Source: Methylacidimicrobium sp. B4 (lineage in GTDB: Bacteria > Verrucomicrobiota > Verrucomicrobiia > Methylacidiphilales > Methylacidiphilaceae). From it: a stretch of DNA of 64,000 bases. The notes beneath the pieces are model-generated. The model ran no database searches. It was not told the DNA's origin and was given only the letters and a program-made list of their open reading frames with translations. This document shows, piece after piece, positions 25,289-34,600 of this stretch. The position numbers and the translations under genes are program-made. Within the stretch, counting starts at the first letter, position 1; every line of letters starts with the position of its first letter. The DNA lies in the NCBI RefSeq assembly GCF_017310545.1, contig NZ_CP066203.1:1054001-1118000 (forward strand). The letters are read 5' to 3'.

Positions 25289-26126
25289 AACGGAGCGGCT
25301 CGAGAAGGGGGATCCTCCCTCGGTCCTCGCCGCGGAAGCACTCTACAAGCGCTTCCGCGCCGGGTCGGCTTCCGTTCCGGTGCTCAGCGGTGCGGGCATG
25401 ATTTTCCGCGAAGGGCTCTGCTACACCATTCAGGGGGTTTCCGGATCGGGGAAGACAACCCTGCTCCACGTGCTGGCAGGGCTCGAGGCTCCCGACTCCG
25501 GGCGGGTGCTGTATCGGAATCAGGATATCTCCCGCTTCTCCCGCAAGCGGCTCGCCGCCTGGCGCGGCCGCGCGGTCGGCCTGGTCTTTCAGGCCTACCA
25601 TCTGCTGCCGGAGCTGACGGCCTTGGAGAATGTGAACCTGCCGGCCATGCTCTTCGGCGAGCGGGATGCCAGGCCGGGCTGGGCGCTTCTGGAGGCCGTC
25701 GGCATGGTTCACCGCTGCCACCATCGACCTTGGGAGCTTTCGGGCGGAGAGCAGCAGCGCGTGGCTATCGCACGCGCCCTCCGGAACGATCCCGAAATCC
25801 TGATCGCCGACGAGCCGACGGGCAATTTGGACGAGGGGACCGGCCAGGAAGTGATCGACCTCCTTCTCGATCTCCAGAGAAGCCGGGGCAAGACTCTGGT
25901 CCTGGCCACCCATGATTCCCGGTTGGCCCGGATGGGGGATCGGCAGCTGGTCCTGACCGGGGGCAAGCTCGAACCTTCCGATCAGCCATTGGTCCGCCCA
26001 ACCTCGACGTCCGACCCCTCGAGCTCCGCCGGGGAACCGAGCCCCGCACCGGAATCCCAATCGTTTTTGCGAGGGAGCGAGAATCCGAGCTTGCTTCCCT
26101 GGCCGGGATCGGGAAAGAAGCTTTGA
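25281..26126 (+). CDS. lolD: LolD-type ABC transporter ATP-binding protein
   Basis: This 281-residue ATPase has Walker A 'GVSGSGKTTLLHVLAGLE', Q-loop 'VFQAYHLLPELTALENV', ABC signature 'ELSGGEQQRVAIARAL' and Walker B 'ILIADEPTGNLDEGTG', all in normal order. It powers the adjacent LolC/E-type permease in lipoprotein release. The core ends near residue 235. A Ser/Pro-rich tail of about 45 residues is extra compared with most LolD proteins and looks disordered. ATG 25281 overlaps the permease stop by 8 nt (ATGAATGA). Confidence 0.93.
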   Translation: MNETERLEKGDPPSVLAAEALYKRFRAGSASVPVLSGAGMIFREGLCYTIQGVSGSGKTTLLHVLAGLEAPDSGRVLYRNQDISRFSRKRLAAWRGRAVGLVFQAYHLLPELTALENVNLPAMLFGERDARPGWALLEAVGMVHRCHHRPWELSGGEQQRVAIARALRNDPEILIADEPTGNLDEGTGQEVIDLLLDLQRSRGKTLVLATHDSRLARMGDRQLVLTGGKLEPSDQPLVRPTSTSDPSSSAGEPSPAPESQSFLRGSENPSLLPWPGSGKKL

Positions 26127-26164
26127 CTCCGCTCGGGCGGCGGAGCGGGCGGCAAGGAAGGTCG

Positions 26165-27094
26165 ATGAAGGGGCAACAAGGAAAGAAGATCTTTTTGGAC
26201 GGCACGTTCGTCGACGAAGCCGACGCCAAGGTGTCCGTGTTTGACCATGGCCTGCTGTATGGAGACGGGGTCTTCGAAGGGATCCGGGCCTACGGCGGCC
26301 GTGTCTTCCGCCTCGAGGAGCATCTGGAACGCCTCTTCGACTCCGCGCGCGCAATCCGGCTGCAGATCCCCTTGAGCCTGGAAGAGCTCACGAACGCGGT
26401 CCTCGAGTCTTGCCGGAAGAATTCCCTATGGGACGGCTACATTCGCCTGGTGGTCACGCGGGGCAAGGGCGACCTGGGACTCAACCCGGCCTCCTGCCCG
26501 AAGCCGACGCTCTTCATCATCGCAGACGCCATCCGCCTCTATCCGGCTTCGGTCTATGAGCGAGGCCTGCGCCTTCATACCGCGGCAGTCCGCCGGGTCT
26601 CTCCGACCGCTCTCGACCCGGCGATCAAATCCCTCAATTACCTCAACAACATCTTGGCCAAGATGGAAGCGGGAGCCACTGGCGCCGACGAGGCGCTGCT
26701 TCTCAACGAAGCGGGGTATGTCGCGGAATGCTCCGGAGATAACGTTTTCGTGGTGAAGCGCGGGGAGCTTGCGACCCCTCCCGTTTCGGCGGGAGCTCTC
26801 TCGGGAATCACCCGGCGAGAAATTCTCCGCATCGCCCGAGACGAGGGAATCGATGTCGTCGAACGCAACATGACCCGCTATGACCTCTTTGTTGCCGACG
26901 AGGTCTTCCTCACCGGAACAGCGGCGGAAATCGTCCCCGTGATCGAGATCGATGGAAGGACGATCGGAACGGGGAAGCCCGGGTCTCTGACGCAAGAGCT
27001 CTTGCTCCGCTTTCGTGCATTGACCCGAAGCAGTGGCCCCCTTATTTATAGTGCGGGGGAGCCAGCGGCCGCCCAAGCCGCGCAGCAGCAATGA
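26165..27094 (+). CDS. ilvE: Branched-chain amino acid aminotransferase IlvE (class IV)
   Basis: This 309-residue class IV PLP aminotransferase carries 'VSVFDHGLLYGDGVFEGIRAYGGRVFRLEEHL' in overlapping blocks near the N-terminus. The PLP lysine is in 'DPAIKSLNYLNNILAK', and 'GYVAECSGDNVFVV' and 'FLTGTAAEIVPV' follow. It performs the last step in Leu/Ile/Val synthesis. D-amino-acid and aminodeoxychorismate lyase members share the fold, but the motif spelling fits IlvE best. ATG 26165 was chosen because of the 'ggaagg' upstream and the normal N-terminus. The stop overlaps the start of mcsA (ATGA). Confidence 0.92.
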   Translation: MKGQQGKKIFLDGTFVDEADAKVSVFDHGLLYGDGVFEGIRAYGGRVFRLEEHLERLFDSARAIRLQIPLSLEELTNAVLESCRKNSLWDGYIRLVVTRGKGDLGLNPASCPKPTLFIIADAIRLYPASVYERGLRLHTAAVRRVSPTALDPAIKSLNYLNNILAKMEAGATGADEALLLNEAGYVAECSGDNVFVVKRGELATPPVSAGALSGITRREILRIARDEGIDVVERNMTRYDLFVADEVFLTGTAAEIVPVIEIDGRTIGTGKPGSLTQELLLRFRALTRSSGPLIYSAGEPAAAQAAQQQ

Positions 27095-27579
27095 AGTGCC
27101 ATTTCTGCGGAGAACCGGCGACCGTACATCTGACGCAGATTGTCGGCGGCAAGGTTCAAAAAGTGCATCTTTGCGAGAAGTGCGCCAAGGAGAAGGGCGT
27201 ATCGGATCCTTCCGTCTTTTCGCTCGCCGACATCCTCTTGGGCGGGGCGCCGGAAGGAGAGCGGGTCCTCTCTAAGAACGAACCGACCTGTCCGCAATGC
27301 GGCTTTACCCAATCGGACTTCAAGAAGACGGGACGGCTCGGCTGTGCCCACTGCTACGAGGTCTTCTCGGAAATCGTCGATTCGATGCTTCGAGACATGC
27401 ACAAGGGCGTGATTCATAAAGGGAAGATGCCCGCCAAGTTCTTACGCCATCAGTTTTACCAGAGGCGGCTGGAGGATTTGCAAGAAAGCCTGCGCAAGGC
27501 GGTAAATGAGGAGCGTTACGAAGAAGCCGCTCTTCTTCGCGACGAGATCGCGCAACTCGAAACGCAGCTGAACGGCTGA
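27091..27579 (+). CDS. mcsA: McsA-like zinc-binding protein with UVR motif
   Basis: This 162-residue protein contains four CxxC-type pairs ('CHFCGEP', 'CEKCAKEKG', 'CPQCGFT', 'CAHCYEVF'). They are followed by a C-terminal UvrB/UvrC motif ('DLQESLRKAVNEERYEEAALLRDEI'-like, last 40 residues). This is the architecture of McsA, the zinc-binding activator of the McsB protein-arginine kinase that marks proteins for ClpCP. Neither mcsB nor clpC is adjacent. Here the gene is coupled to ilvE by an ATGA overlap. The partner kinase must be sought elsewhere in the genome. Confidence 0.88.
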   Translation: MKCHFCGEPATVHLTQIVGGKVQKVHLCEKCAKEKGVSDPSVFSLADILLGGAPEGERVLSKNEPTCPQCGFTQSDFKKTGRLGCAHCYEVFSEIVDSMLRDMHKGVIHKGKMPAKFLRHQFYQRRLEDLQESLRKAVNEERYEEAALLRDEIAQLETQLNG

Positions 27580-27660
27580 GGGGCTCGACCGGGCCGGCAC
27601 GCTCCCGGCACGGAAAGTGCGGACGGATTGCCTGTCTCGGTCGGGCAGCCAGCCCTTCGG

Positions 27661-27670
27661 AAAGGAGGTG
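27661..27670 (+). promoter_or_regulatory. Strong Shine-Dalgarno site deciding the gnd start
   Basis: AAAGGAGGTG lies 3-12 nt upstream of ATG 27674. It is one of the few near-perfect ribosome sites in the window. It fixes the gnd start at 27674 rather than an upstream in-frame codon at 27617, and suggests efficient translation. Confidence 0.7.
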
Positions 27671-27673
27671 GAG

Positions 27674-29083
27674 ATGAATGCTTCGATCGGAGTCATCGGC
27701 TTGGGAGTCATGGGAAGAAATCTCGCGCAGAATCTCGCCGCGCATGGGTTCCCGGTCGCCGGCCTCGACCGGGACGCCCAGAAGGCCTCGGCTCTGGTCC
27801 GCGAGGGCCAAGGAGCCGAGGTGCAGGGATTTACGGACCCCGATCGCTTCCTCGACGCCCTCGCCCGGCCACGGGCGATCATCCTCCTGGTCCCCGCAGG
27901 CGCCCCGGTCGATGCCGTCATCGGGGAGCTCAAGGCCAAGCTCGCCCCGACCGATACGCTGGTGGACGCGGGGAATAGCCATTTCTGTGACACCGAGCGG
28001 CGCCAGCAAGAGCTGGAAGCCGCCGGCATCCTTTTGATCGGCATGGGGACCTCCGGAGGGGAGTTTGGTGCCCGTCACGGTCCGAGCCTCATGGGCGGGG
28101 GAGCGAAGGAGGCTTGGTCACGAGTCTCAGGTGCCTTCGAAGCGATCGCCGCCCGTGTCGGGTCCGACCCGTGCGCAGCCTACCTTGGTCCCAAAGGGGC
28201 TGGTCACTACGTCAAGATGGTCCACAACGGGATCGAATACGGCCTGATGCAATCGATTGCCGACAGCTATGCGCTTCTGAAGCATCTGGGGGCATCCACC
28301 GACGAGGAGCTGGCCGATCTCTACAGCAAGTGGAACGAGGGGGAGATTGAGGGGTATCTTTTGGAAATCACCGGCCAGATCTTCCGCCGGCGGGATGAGA
28401 GAACGGGCAAGCCCCTCGTCGATCTCGTCCTCGATGTCGCGCGGCAGAAAGGCACGGGAGCCTGGACCTCCGAAGAGGGCATGCATCTGGGCGTCCCGAT
28501 CCCCACGATCGACGCCGGGGTAAGCTTCCGCAATCTTTCGGCACTTCAGGAAGAGCGTCTGGCAGCAGAGCGCCTCTTTCCCGCCCCTCCGGCGGCTCCG
28601 AACCTGGATCGGGATCTGCTGGCCTCTCATCTCGAGCAGGCTTTGTTCCTGGCCATGGCGCTGGTCTACGCCCAAGGAATGTCGCTCCTCCAGCGCGCCT
28701 CCTCAGCCTACTCCTACGGGTTACCCCTCGAAACCGTGGCCCGCATCTGGCGGGGCGGATGCATCATTCGCTCCCGTTTCCTCGAGGAGCTGCGTCAGGT
28801 ATTCGGGAGAAATCCGGGGCTTGCCAATCCGCTGCTCGACGCCGAGCTTGCGGCCAAGCTGCGGCCGGCGGAGAAGGCGCTACGCGAGGTATGCGGATGG
28901 GCGGCCCAATCGGGCGTCCCCGCCCCGGCCCTCCAGTCCGCTCTCTGGTATTGGGATGCCTACCGGGCCGGCTCGCTCGCCTCGAACTTGATCCAGCTCC
29001 AGCGCGACTACTTCGGAGCGCATACCTACGAGCGGGTCGATCTGCCCGGCAGCTTCCACACGGAGTGGGAGGAGAGGGGATAG
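27674..29083 (+). CDS. gnd: 6-phosphogluconate dehydrogenase (decarboxylating)
   Basis: This 469-residue enzyme oxidatively decarboxylates 6-phosphogluconate to ribulose 5-phosphate. It has the N-terminal Rossmann motif 'IGVIGLGVMGRNLAQNLAAHG', 'LVDAGNSHFCDTERR', the substrate block 'GTSGGEFGARHGPSLMGGG' and the catalytic 'GAGHYVKMVHNGIEYGLMQ'. The full length places it in the long (classical, NADP-type) subgroup. The C-terminus is normal. It starts 94 nt after mcsA, so it may have its own promoter. It is followed by rpiB, the next pentose-phosphate step. Confidence 0.96.
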   Translation: MNASIGVIGLGVMGRNLAQNLAAHGFPVAGLDRDAQKASALVREGQGAEVQGFTDPDRFLDALARPRAIILLVPAGAPVDAVIGELKAKLAPTDTLVDAGNSHFCDTERRQQELEAAGILLIGMGTSGGEFGARHGPSLMGGGAKEAWSRVSGAFEAIAARVGSDPCAAYLGPKGAGHYVKMVHNGIEYGLMQSIADSYALLKHLGASTDEELADLYSKWNEGEIEGYLLEITGQIFRRRDERTGKPLVDLVLDVARQKGTGAWTSEEGMHLGVPIPTIDAGVSFRNLSALQEERLAAERLFPAPPAAPNLDRDLLASHLEQALFLAMALVYAQGMSLLQRASSAYSYGLPLETVARIWRGGCIIRSRFLEELRQVFGRNPGLANPLLDAELAAKLRPAEKALREVCGWAAQSGVPAPALQSALWYWDAYRAGSLASNLIQLQRDYFGAHTYERVDLPGSFHTEWEERG

Positions 29084-29179
29084 CCGACGGGGAAGCGTAT
29101 TTTCTTCCCTGCTGACGATGGTCGGAGAGAAAAGAGCCTTTATCGCCGTTGCCGATCGGGCTAGAAAGAGGATCCCCGT

Positions 29180-29620
29180 ATGAAAATTGCCCTCGGATCG
29201 GATCACGCCGGCTTCGCCTACAAGGAGAAGATCAAGGAGTTCCTCAAGAGCCTCGGCCACGAGGTGATCGACTGCGGCACCCACTCTCCGGAGCCCGTCG
29301 ACTACCCTGACTACATCCGTCCGGCGGCGGTGCTCGTCGCCGAAGGGAAAGCCGAACGAGGGATCGTCCTGGGGGGCTCGGGGAACGGCGAGGCGATGGT
29401 CGCCAACAAGGTGCGGGGGATCCGATGTGCCTACTGCTTCAACGAGGAGTCGGCCCGTCTCGGCCGCGCCCACAATGATGCCAATGTCATTTCCCTGGGG
29501 GAGCGGCTGGTTCCCGAGGAGACCGCTCTCAAGATCGTTCGGATCTTCTTGGCGACCCCCTTCGAAGGCGGTCGCCATCTTCCGCGGATTCGCAAGATGA
29601 TGGCTGGCGAGCAGGTTTAG
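29180..29620 (+). CDS. rpiB: Ribose 5-phosphate isomerase B
   Basis: This 146-residue RpiB/LacA/LacB-family isomerase interconverts ribulose 5-phosphate and ribose 5-phosphate. '[16 protein letters not shown]' opens the protein. '[31 protein letters not shown]' (in overlapping blocks around residues 72-100) holds the anion-hole glycines and the catalytic region. '[15 protein letters not shown]' follows. The glycine loop reads GSGNGEAM where many RpiB have GSGIGMSI. It lies 96 nt after gnd on the same strand, consistent with a pentose-phosphate pair. Confidence 0.93.
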   Translation: MKIALGSDHAGFAYKEKIKEFLKSLGHEVIDCGTHSPEPVDYPDYIRPAAVLVAEGKAERGIVLGGSGNGEAMVANKVRGIRCAYCFNEESARLGRAHNDANVISLGERLVPEETALKIVRIFLATPFEGGRHLPRIRKMMAGEQV

Positions 29621-29792
29621 GGTCCGTTGCTCGCCTCGGCTCTCCTGCGGCTCCTTCAGGGGCGACCGGCCAGGTCGGAATTTGTCTTTGGATGGGAAGC
29701 CGATCCGAATTTGCTTTTGCACCCCTGGACTTTTATCCTGCCGATGGCCTGAGCCGCGGCGAACGCAGCGTTGGACCGCGCCCGAGGAAATA

Positions 29793-31775
29793 ATGGAAGC
29801 AACACCTGAGCCTGCCGCATGCACGCAGCCGGCCGCCTGCGCGGAAACGGGACCCGTTTTCCCTCCGCCCGATGGCTTCTCGGCCCGCGCGCACATCGGG
29901 ACTTTCGACGACTACCGGCGGCTTTACCGCGAATCGATCGAGTCTCCGGAGACGTTCTGGGCGAGGATGTCGACGGAGCTCGACTGGTCAGAGCCCTGGA
30001 AGGAGCTGCTCTCCTGGGACCTGCCCTATGCGCGCTGGTTCGTGGGAGGAAGGATCAACGCCAGCTATAACTGCCTCGATCGCCACCTGTCCGGGCCCCG
30101 AAGCCACAAGGCGGCCATCGTCTGGGAGGGTGAGCCGGGCGAGGTAAGGACTCTCACCTACCGCCAGCTCCATCGCGAGGTCTGTCGATGGGCCAATCTG
30201 CTCTCCCGGTGCGGCGTCGTCGCCGGGGACCGGGTCGTGATCTATCTGCCGCTGATTCCGGAGGCGGTGATTGCCATGCTCGCGTGCGCACGCCTCGGCG
30301 CGGTGCATAGCGTCGTCTTCGGTGGCTTCAGCGCCAAGTCGATGCGGGATCGCATCCTCGATTGCGGAGCAAAGATCGTCATTACGGCCGACGGGGGATA
30401 CCGGCGCGGGAAGATCGTTCCGCTCAAGGAACGGGTCAACGAAGCCTTGGTAGATCTCGCTCAGGTCGAGCGGGTGCTCGTCGTCCGCAGGACGGGGGAA
30501 CCCGTTCCGATGACGCCGGGGCGCGACCTCTGGATCGAGGAAGGGATGAAGGATGTCGATGCCCGGTGCGAGGCCCGGTCCCTCGACAGCGAGCATCCGC
30601 TCTACATTCTCTATACGAGCGGAACCACCGGGAAGCCCAAGGGGATCCTGCACACGACCGGAGGCTATCTTCTCGGCTGTGCTCTGACGACCAAGTACCT
30701 CTTCGACATCCGGGATGAGGATCTCTTCTGGTGCACGGCGGACATCGGCTGGGTGACCGGCCATAGCTACGTGGTCTACGGCCCACTGGCGATCGGGGCA
30801 TCGGTCTTCCTTTACGAAGGGGCACCCGACTTCCCTCACCCGGACCGCTTCTGGAGGATGGTCGAGCGACACCAGATCAATATTCTCTACACCGCCCCGA
30901 CTGCGATCCGCTCCTTCATGCGTTGCGGCGATCCGTGGGTCGACCCCTGGGATCTCTCTTCGCTCCGTCTCTTGGGATCGGTCGGCGAGCCGATCAACCC
31001 GGAGGCTTGGACCTGGTATCACCAGAAGATCGGTCGAGCCCGCTGCCCCATCGTCGACACCTGGTGGCAAACCGAGACGGGATCGGTCATGATCGCTCCC
31101 CTTCCCGGAGCGACCCCCTGCAAGCCGGGCTCGGCCACTCTTCCTTTCTTCGGCGTCGACCCCGCGGTGGTCGACGATCAGGGGAATCCCGTTCCGCCCG
31201 GCGCACACGGGAAGCTGGTGATTCGCCGCCCCTGGCCCTCGATGCTCCGCGGCATCTACGGCAACCCGGATAGTTATCGGAGCCTCTACTGGAGCCAGAT
31301 TCCCGGGGTCTATTTCACCGGGGATGGCGCACGCCAGGACGCGGACGGGTATTTCTGGATCACGGGCCGGATCGACGACGTTCTCAACGTCGCCGGGCAT
31401 CGCGTGGGCACCGCCGAGGTCGAAAGCGCCCTCGTGAGCCACCCCAAGGTCGCAGAGGCGGCGGTGGTCGGCGAACCCGATCCGGAACGAGGGGAAGCGC
31501 TCGTCGCTTTCGTGACGCTCCGGCAAGGTGAACGGGGCTCGGAGCGGCTCAAGAATGAGTTGCGCCTTCACGTCGTGAAGGAGATCGGCGCGATCGCCCG
31601 CCCCAAGGAGATCCACTTTACCGCAGCCCTTCCCAAGACACGTAGCGGCAAGATCTTGCGCCGGCTGCTCAAGGAGCTCGTCCGGAGCGGACGGATCCAG
31701 GGAGATACGACGACCCTCGAAGATCCCGCCACCATCGCCGCCCTGTCCAGGGAAGTCGGCCAATCGACCGATTAG
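29793..31775 (+). CDS. acs: Acetyl-CoA synthetase (AMP-forming)
   Basis: This 660-residue ANL-superfamily enzyme activates acetate to acetyl-CoA. The N-terminal acetyl-CoA synthetase domain ('[20 protein letters not shown]') is followed by P-loop '[20 protein letters not shown]', the adenylate block '[13 protein letters not shown]', and '[20 protein letters not shown]'. The C-terminal catalytic/acetylatable lysine is in '[12 protein letters not shown]'. ATG 29793 has GAGG upstream. An in-frame codon at 29682 would add a 37-residue leader with no family match. The 172 nt before it may hold its promoter. Confidence 0.95.
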   Translation: MEATPEPAACTQPAACAETGPVFPPPDGFSARAHIGTFDDYRRLYRESIESPETFWARMSTELDWSEPWKELLSWDLPYARWFVGGRINASYNCLDRHLSGPRSHKAAIVWEGEPGEVRTLTYRQLHREVCRWANLLSRCGVVAGDRVVIYLPLIPEAVIAMLACARLGAVHSVVFGGFSAKSMRDRILDCGAKIVITADGGYRRGKIVPLKERVNEALVDLAQVERVLVVRRTGEPVPMTPGRDLWIEEGMKDVDARCEARSLDSEHPLYILYTSGTTGKPKGILHTTGGYLLGCALTTKYLFDIRDEDLFWCTADIGWVTGHSYVVYGPLAIGASVFLYEGAPDFPHPDRFWRMVERHQINILYTAPTAIRSFMRCGDPWVDPWDLSSLRLLGSVGEPINPEAWTWYHQKIGRARCPIVDTWWQTETGSVMIAPLPGATPCKPGSATLPFFGVDPAVVDDQGNPVPPGAHGKLVIRRPWPSMLRGIYGNPDSYRSLYWSQIPGVYFTGDGARQDADGYFWITGRIDDVLNVAGHRVGTAEVESALVSHPKVAEAAVVGEPDPERGEALVAFVTLRQGERGSERLKNELRLHVVKEIGAIARPKEIHFTAALPKTRSGKILRRLLKELVRSGRIQGDTTTLEDPATIAALSREVGQSTD

Positions 31776-31786
31776 CCGGCAGACGG

Positions 31787-32614
31787 TCAGGGGGCGGATG
31801 CGTCGGTTCCCTTGGCCTCCCTTGCCGACCCCCGCCTTCTGCTCCCCCGATGGGGCGTGCAGATGCCCCGGCGGGAGGCGCGGATAAAGTCAATCATCCG
31901 GCGTACGTCCTCGGCGGGCCAGCGCCTCTCCATCTCGTCGAGGGCCTGGGAGACATTGCGGCCGCTCTGGTACAGCAGCCGGTAGGCGGCTTCCAGGCGG
32001 CGGCGCGCCTCCTCGGAGAACCCGGCTCTGCGCAGCCCGACCCGGTTGACGCCGGCAACCTCGTTTTCGTCCACCGCCATCAGAAACGGTGGAATATCCA
32101 TCCCGATCCGGATCCCTCCGCGGACCATCACGAGCTCTCCAATCCTCACATGCTGATGAAACACCGAGCCCCCTCCGAGAAAGGCGCGATCCCCCACCTG
32201 GACGTATCCGGCAAGAAGGACATGGTTCACGAGGATCGCCCGATTGCCGACGAGGCAGTTATGGCCGACGTGGCACCCCACCATCAGGTAATTGCCGTCG
32301 CCGATCCGCGTCTCGCTCTCGGGCTTGGCCCCGCGGTGGATGGTGACATGCTCACGGATGAGGTTCCCCTCCCCGAGAACCACGCGGGATGGAGCCCCGG
32401 TCCAGGAGAGATCCTGGGGTTCGCCACCGACGATCGCCCCATAGCCGATCTGGTTTCCCGCTCCCATTCGCGTGCCCGCGGCGATCACCGCATGAGCGCG
32501 GACCTCGCAGCGATCTCCGACGATCGCCCCTTCCTCGATGATCGCCCCGGGTCCCACCCGCACTTCTCGTCCCAGCTCCGCCTTGGGGCTGACCATGGCC
32601 GTCGGATGAATCAT
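31787..32614 (-). CDS. lpxA: UDP-N-acetylglucosamine O-acyltransferase LpxA
   Basis: This 275-residue left-handed beta-helix acyltransferase catalyses the first step of lipid A synthesis. Hexapeptide repeats fill residues 1-185. The catalytic His corresponds to 'CHVGHNCLVGNRAILVN'. 'EGNLIREHVTIHRGAK' is an LpxA-specific block, and the C-terminal helical domain ('NRVGLRRAGFSEEARRRLEAAY') is standard. The last 20 residues are Arg/Ser-rich. The start overlaps the radC stop by 4 nt. Together with lpxK at 6.4 kb it shows that the organism makes lipid A. Confidence 0.95.
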   Translation of the reverse strand: MIHPTAMVSPKAELGREVRVGPGAIIEEGAIVGDRCEVRAHAVIAAGTRMGAGNQIGYGAIVGGEPQDLSWTGAPSRVVLGEGNLIREHVTIHRGAKPESETRIGDGNYLMVGCHVGHNCLVGNRAILVNHVLLAGYVQVGDRAFLGGGSVFHQHVRIGELVMVRGGIRIGMDIPPFLMAVDENEVAGVNRVGLRRAGFSEEARRRLEAAYRLLYQSGRNVSQALDEMERRWPAEDVRRMIDFIRASRRGICTPHRGSRRRGSAREAKGTDASAP

Positions 32615-33303
32615 CCCTCTCCTCGTTCCCGAAAGCTGTAGTAGAGGGGCTCTCCCTGACGCCAGCCCCCGAGGATCAGATGGTCGACCACCTCGATTCC
32701 CAAGATTGCCCCAGCCCGCTTCATCTCCCGGCTGATGGCGATGTCTTCCGCCGAAGGGGTGGGGTCGCCGGAGGGGTGGTTATGGGCGAAGAGCACCGAG
32801 TGGGCTTTGTGCGCGATCGCGGCACGGAAGGCTTCCCGAGGGTGGTAGAGACTTTCGTTGAGCGTTCCTCGGGTCACTTCCTCGATGGCGAGGACCCTTC
32901 CTTTGACGTCCAGGAGGACCGCCAGGAGCATCTCGACCGGCAAGAGCCGCATTCGCGCTCCCAGGAACTCCACCGCGTCCTTCGGCCGTTCGATCCTCCG
33001 GCCGAGGAGCTCCTCCTGAGCCGATCGAGCGCCCAAGGCGAAGGCCGCCGCGAGCCGTGCGGCCTTGGTCGGGCCCACTCCCTTGCACCGGGCGAGCTCC
33101 GCCAGGGAAGCCCTTCCGAGGGCCTGAAGGCTTCCGAACCGCGTGACCAACTCTTCTCCCAGCCCGACGGCCGAAAGCCCGCTCCTACCACTCCCCAGAA
33201 GAATCGCCAGCAACTCCGAATCCTTGAGGCCGCTCGGTCCTCCCGCCGCCATTCTCTCGAGGGGGCGCTCCGCCGGTAGCATCTCTCGAATCCGCCGAGC
33301 CAC
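32611..33303 (-). CDS. radC: RadC family JAB/MPN-domain protein
   Basis: This protein has 230 residues if GTG 33303 is used, giving 'VARRIREMLPAERPLERMA', which fits the RadC N-terminus. ATG 33282 is an alternative. A helix-hairpin-helix region ('LARCKGVGPTKAARLAAAF') is followed by the JAMM metalloprotease-like motif 'FAHNHPSGDPTPSAEDI'. RadC proteins are named for a repair phenotype later attributed to another gene; the molecular function is not settled. The first 119 nt overlap the 3' end of hflX in another frame, which is unusual. Confidence 0.9.
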   Translation of the reverse strand: MARRIREMLPAERPLERMAAGGPSGLKDSELLAILLGSGRSGLSAVGLGEELVTRFGSLQALGRASLAELARCKGVGPTKAARLAAAFALGARSAQEELLGRRIERPKDAVEFLGARMRLLPVEMLLAVLLDVKGRVLAIEEVTRGTLNESLYHPREAFRAAIAHKAHSVLFAHNHPSGDPTPSAEDIAISREMKRAGAILGIEVVDHLILGGWRQGEPLYYSFRERGEG

Positions 33304-34570
33304 GTTCGGGGACGATATAGGGGGCGAGCGCGGCTTGCAAGAAAGGCGGAACCCAAGCCTGCACGTAAACGCCGTCGGGGCGGTAGCGAACGTCGACCGG
33401 CTCTCCCTCTCGATGGAGCCGTGCCAGAAGATCTCCCCGCTCGACCGGCAAGCGGAAGCGGAAAAAGAGCGCTCGTGCCCGCGACCACGCCTCGACCCGG
33501 GAGAGAAGCTCCCGGATCCCCGACCCGTCCCGAGCCGAAACGCCGAGGCTTCCGGGGTACCGCTGGAGGAGGCGGTTGAGCGGAGCCGGACCCTGCAACC
33601 GATCGATCTTGTTCCAGACGAGAAGCACCGGCTTCCGAAGCACATCGAGCTCCTCCAGGACGCGGCGGACGTCCGCAATCCGCTCCTCAGCCTTGGGATC
33701 GGAGACGTCGACAAGATGGATGAGAAGGTCGGCTTGCTTGACCTCCTCCAAGGTCGCCCGGAAGGAATCGATCAAGTCATGGGGCAGCTTGCGGATGAAG
33801 CCGACGGTATCGGTCAGGAAGGCCCGCTGCTTGCCACTCAGCGGCAAAAGGCGAATCGTCGGATCGAGCGTAGCGAAGAGCTTGTCCTCGACCAGCACCT
33901 CTGACCGGGTCAGCCGATTGAAGAGGGTCGACTTGCCGGAATTGGTGTATCCGACCAGGCAGAAGGTGGGCCAGGAGCAGCGATGCCTCCCTTCCCGCTG
34001 CACCGACCGGGAGCGCCGCACCGCCTCGAGCTCGCGGTGCAAGCGTGCGATCCGCTGCTGGACTCGTCGCCGGTCGACCTCGAGCTGGGTCTCTCCGGGG
34101 CCGCGGGTGCCGATGCCCCCCGACTGCCGCGAGAGGTGGCTCCACAGCCTCGTGAGCCGCGGAAGCAGGTAGAGGAGCTGCGCCAGCTCGATTTGGATCT
34201 TTCCCTCCCGCGTCTTGGCTCGCTGCGCAAAAATATCGAGAATGAGCTGGGTCCGATCCAGCACCTTCCGGGAAAAGACGTTCGCCAGGTTCCGGCTCTG
34301 GGCCGGGGTCAGCTCGTCATCAAAAATAACCGAATGGATCCCATCCTCCTGGCACTTTCTCGATAGATCCTGGGCCTTGCCCCTCCCGATGTAATAAGGA
34401 GAGGTCGGCGTCTGGAGCCGCTGAATGGCGTGGGAGGCAACCGCCGCCCCAGCACTTCGCACAAGCTCTCCCAGCTCCTCGAGAGACTCCGTGACTTCGG
34501 GCTCGTTCTGGTTCGGAAGCTCCAGTCCGACAAGAAGGGTCTTCTCCGTGGAGCGATCAGTGGTTCTCAT
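33185..34570 (-). CDS. hflX: GTPase HflX
   Basis: This 461-residue ribosome-associated GTPase includes the HflX N-terminal domain ('YYIGRGKAQDL', 'DDELTPAQSRNL', 'LDRTQLILDIFAQRAKTREG') and the linker 'GIGTRGPGETQLEVDRR'. The G domain has G1 'LVGYTNSGKSTLFNRLT', G3 'DTVGFI' and G4 'LVWNKIDRL'. HflX splits stalled 70S ribosomes under stress. The family-like part ends around 'ALAPYIVPERGS'. The last 35 or so residues (Gly/Arg-rich) read through the start of radC in another frame, so the true stop may have been lost. hflX and miaA are often neighbours, as here. Confidence 0.93.
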   Translation of the reverse strand: MRTTDRSTEKTLLVGLELPNQNEPEVTESLEELGELVRSAGAAVASHAIQRLQTPTSPYYIGRGKAQDLSRKCQEDGIHSVIFDDELTPAQSRNLANVFSRKVLDRTQLILDIFAQRAKTREGKIQIELAQLLYLLPRLTRLWSHLSRQSGGIGTRGPGETQLEVDRRRVQQRIARLHRELEAVRRSRSVQREGRHRCSWPTFCLVGYTNSGKSTLFNRLTRSEVLVEDKLFATLDPTIRLLPLSGKQRAFLTDTVGFIRKLPHDLIDSFRATLEEVKQADLLIHLVDVSDPKAEERIADVRRVLEELDVLRKPVLLVWNKIDRLQGPAPLNRLLQRYPGSLGVSARDGSGIRELLSRVEAWSRARALFFRFRLPVERGDLLARLHREGEPVDVRYRPDGVYVQAWVPPFLQAALAPYIVPERGSADSRDATGGAPPRENGGGRTERPQGFGVAGDSSGEW

Positions 34571-34600
34571 CCGGCAAGAAGAACCGTCGCGGTCGCAGCG

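Noticed and set aside
29988-31763. A 591-residue minus-strand open frame
   Set aside because: It is antisense to acs and has no recognisable domain.
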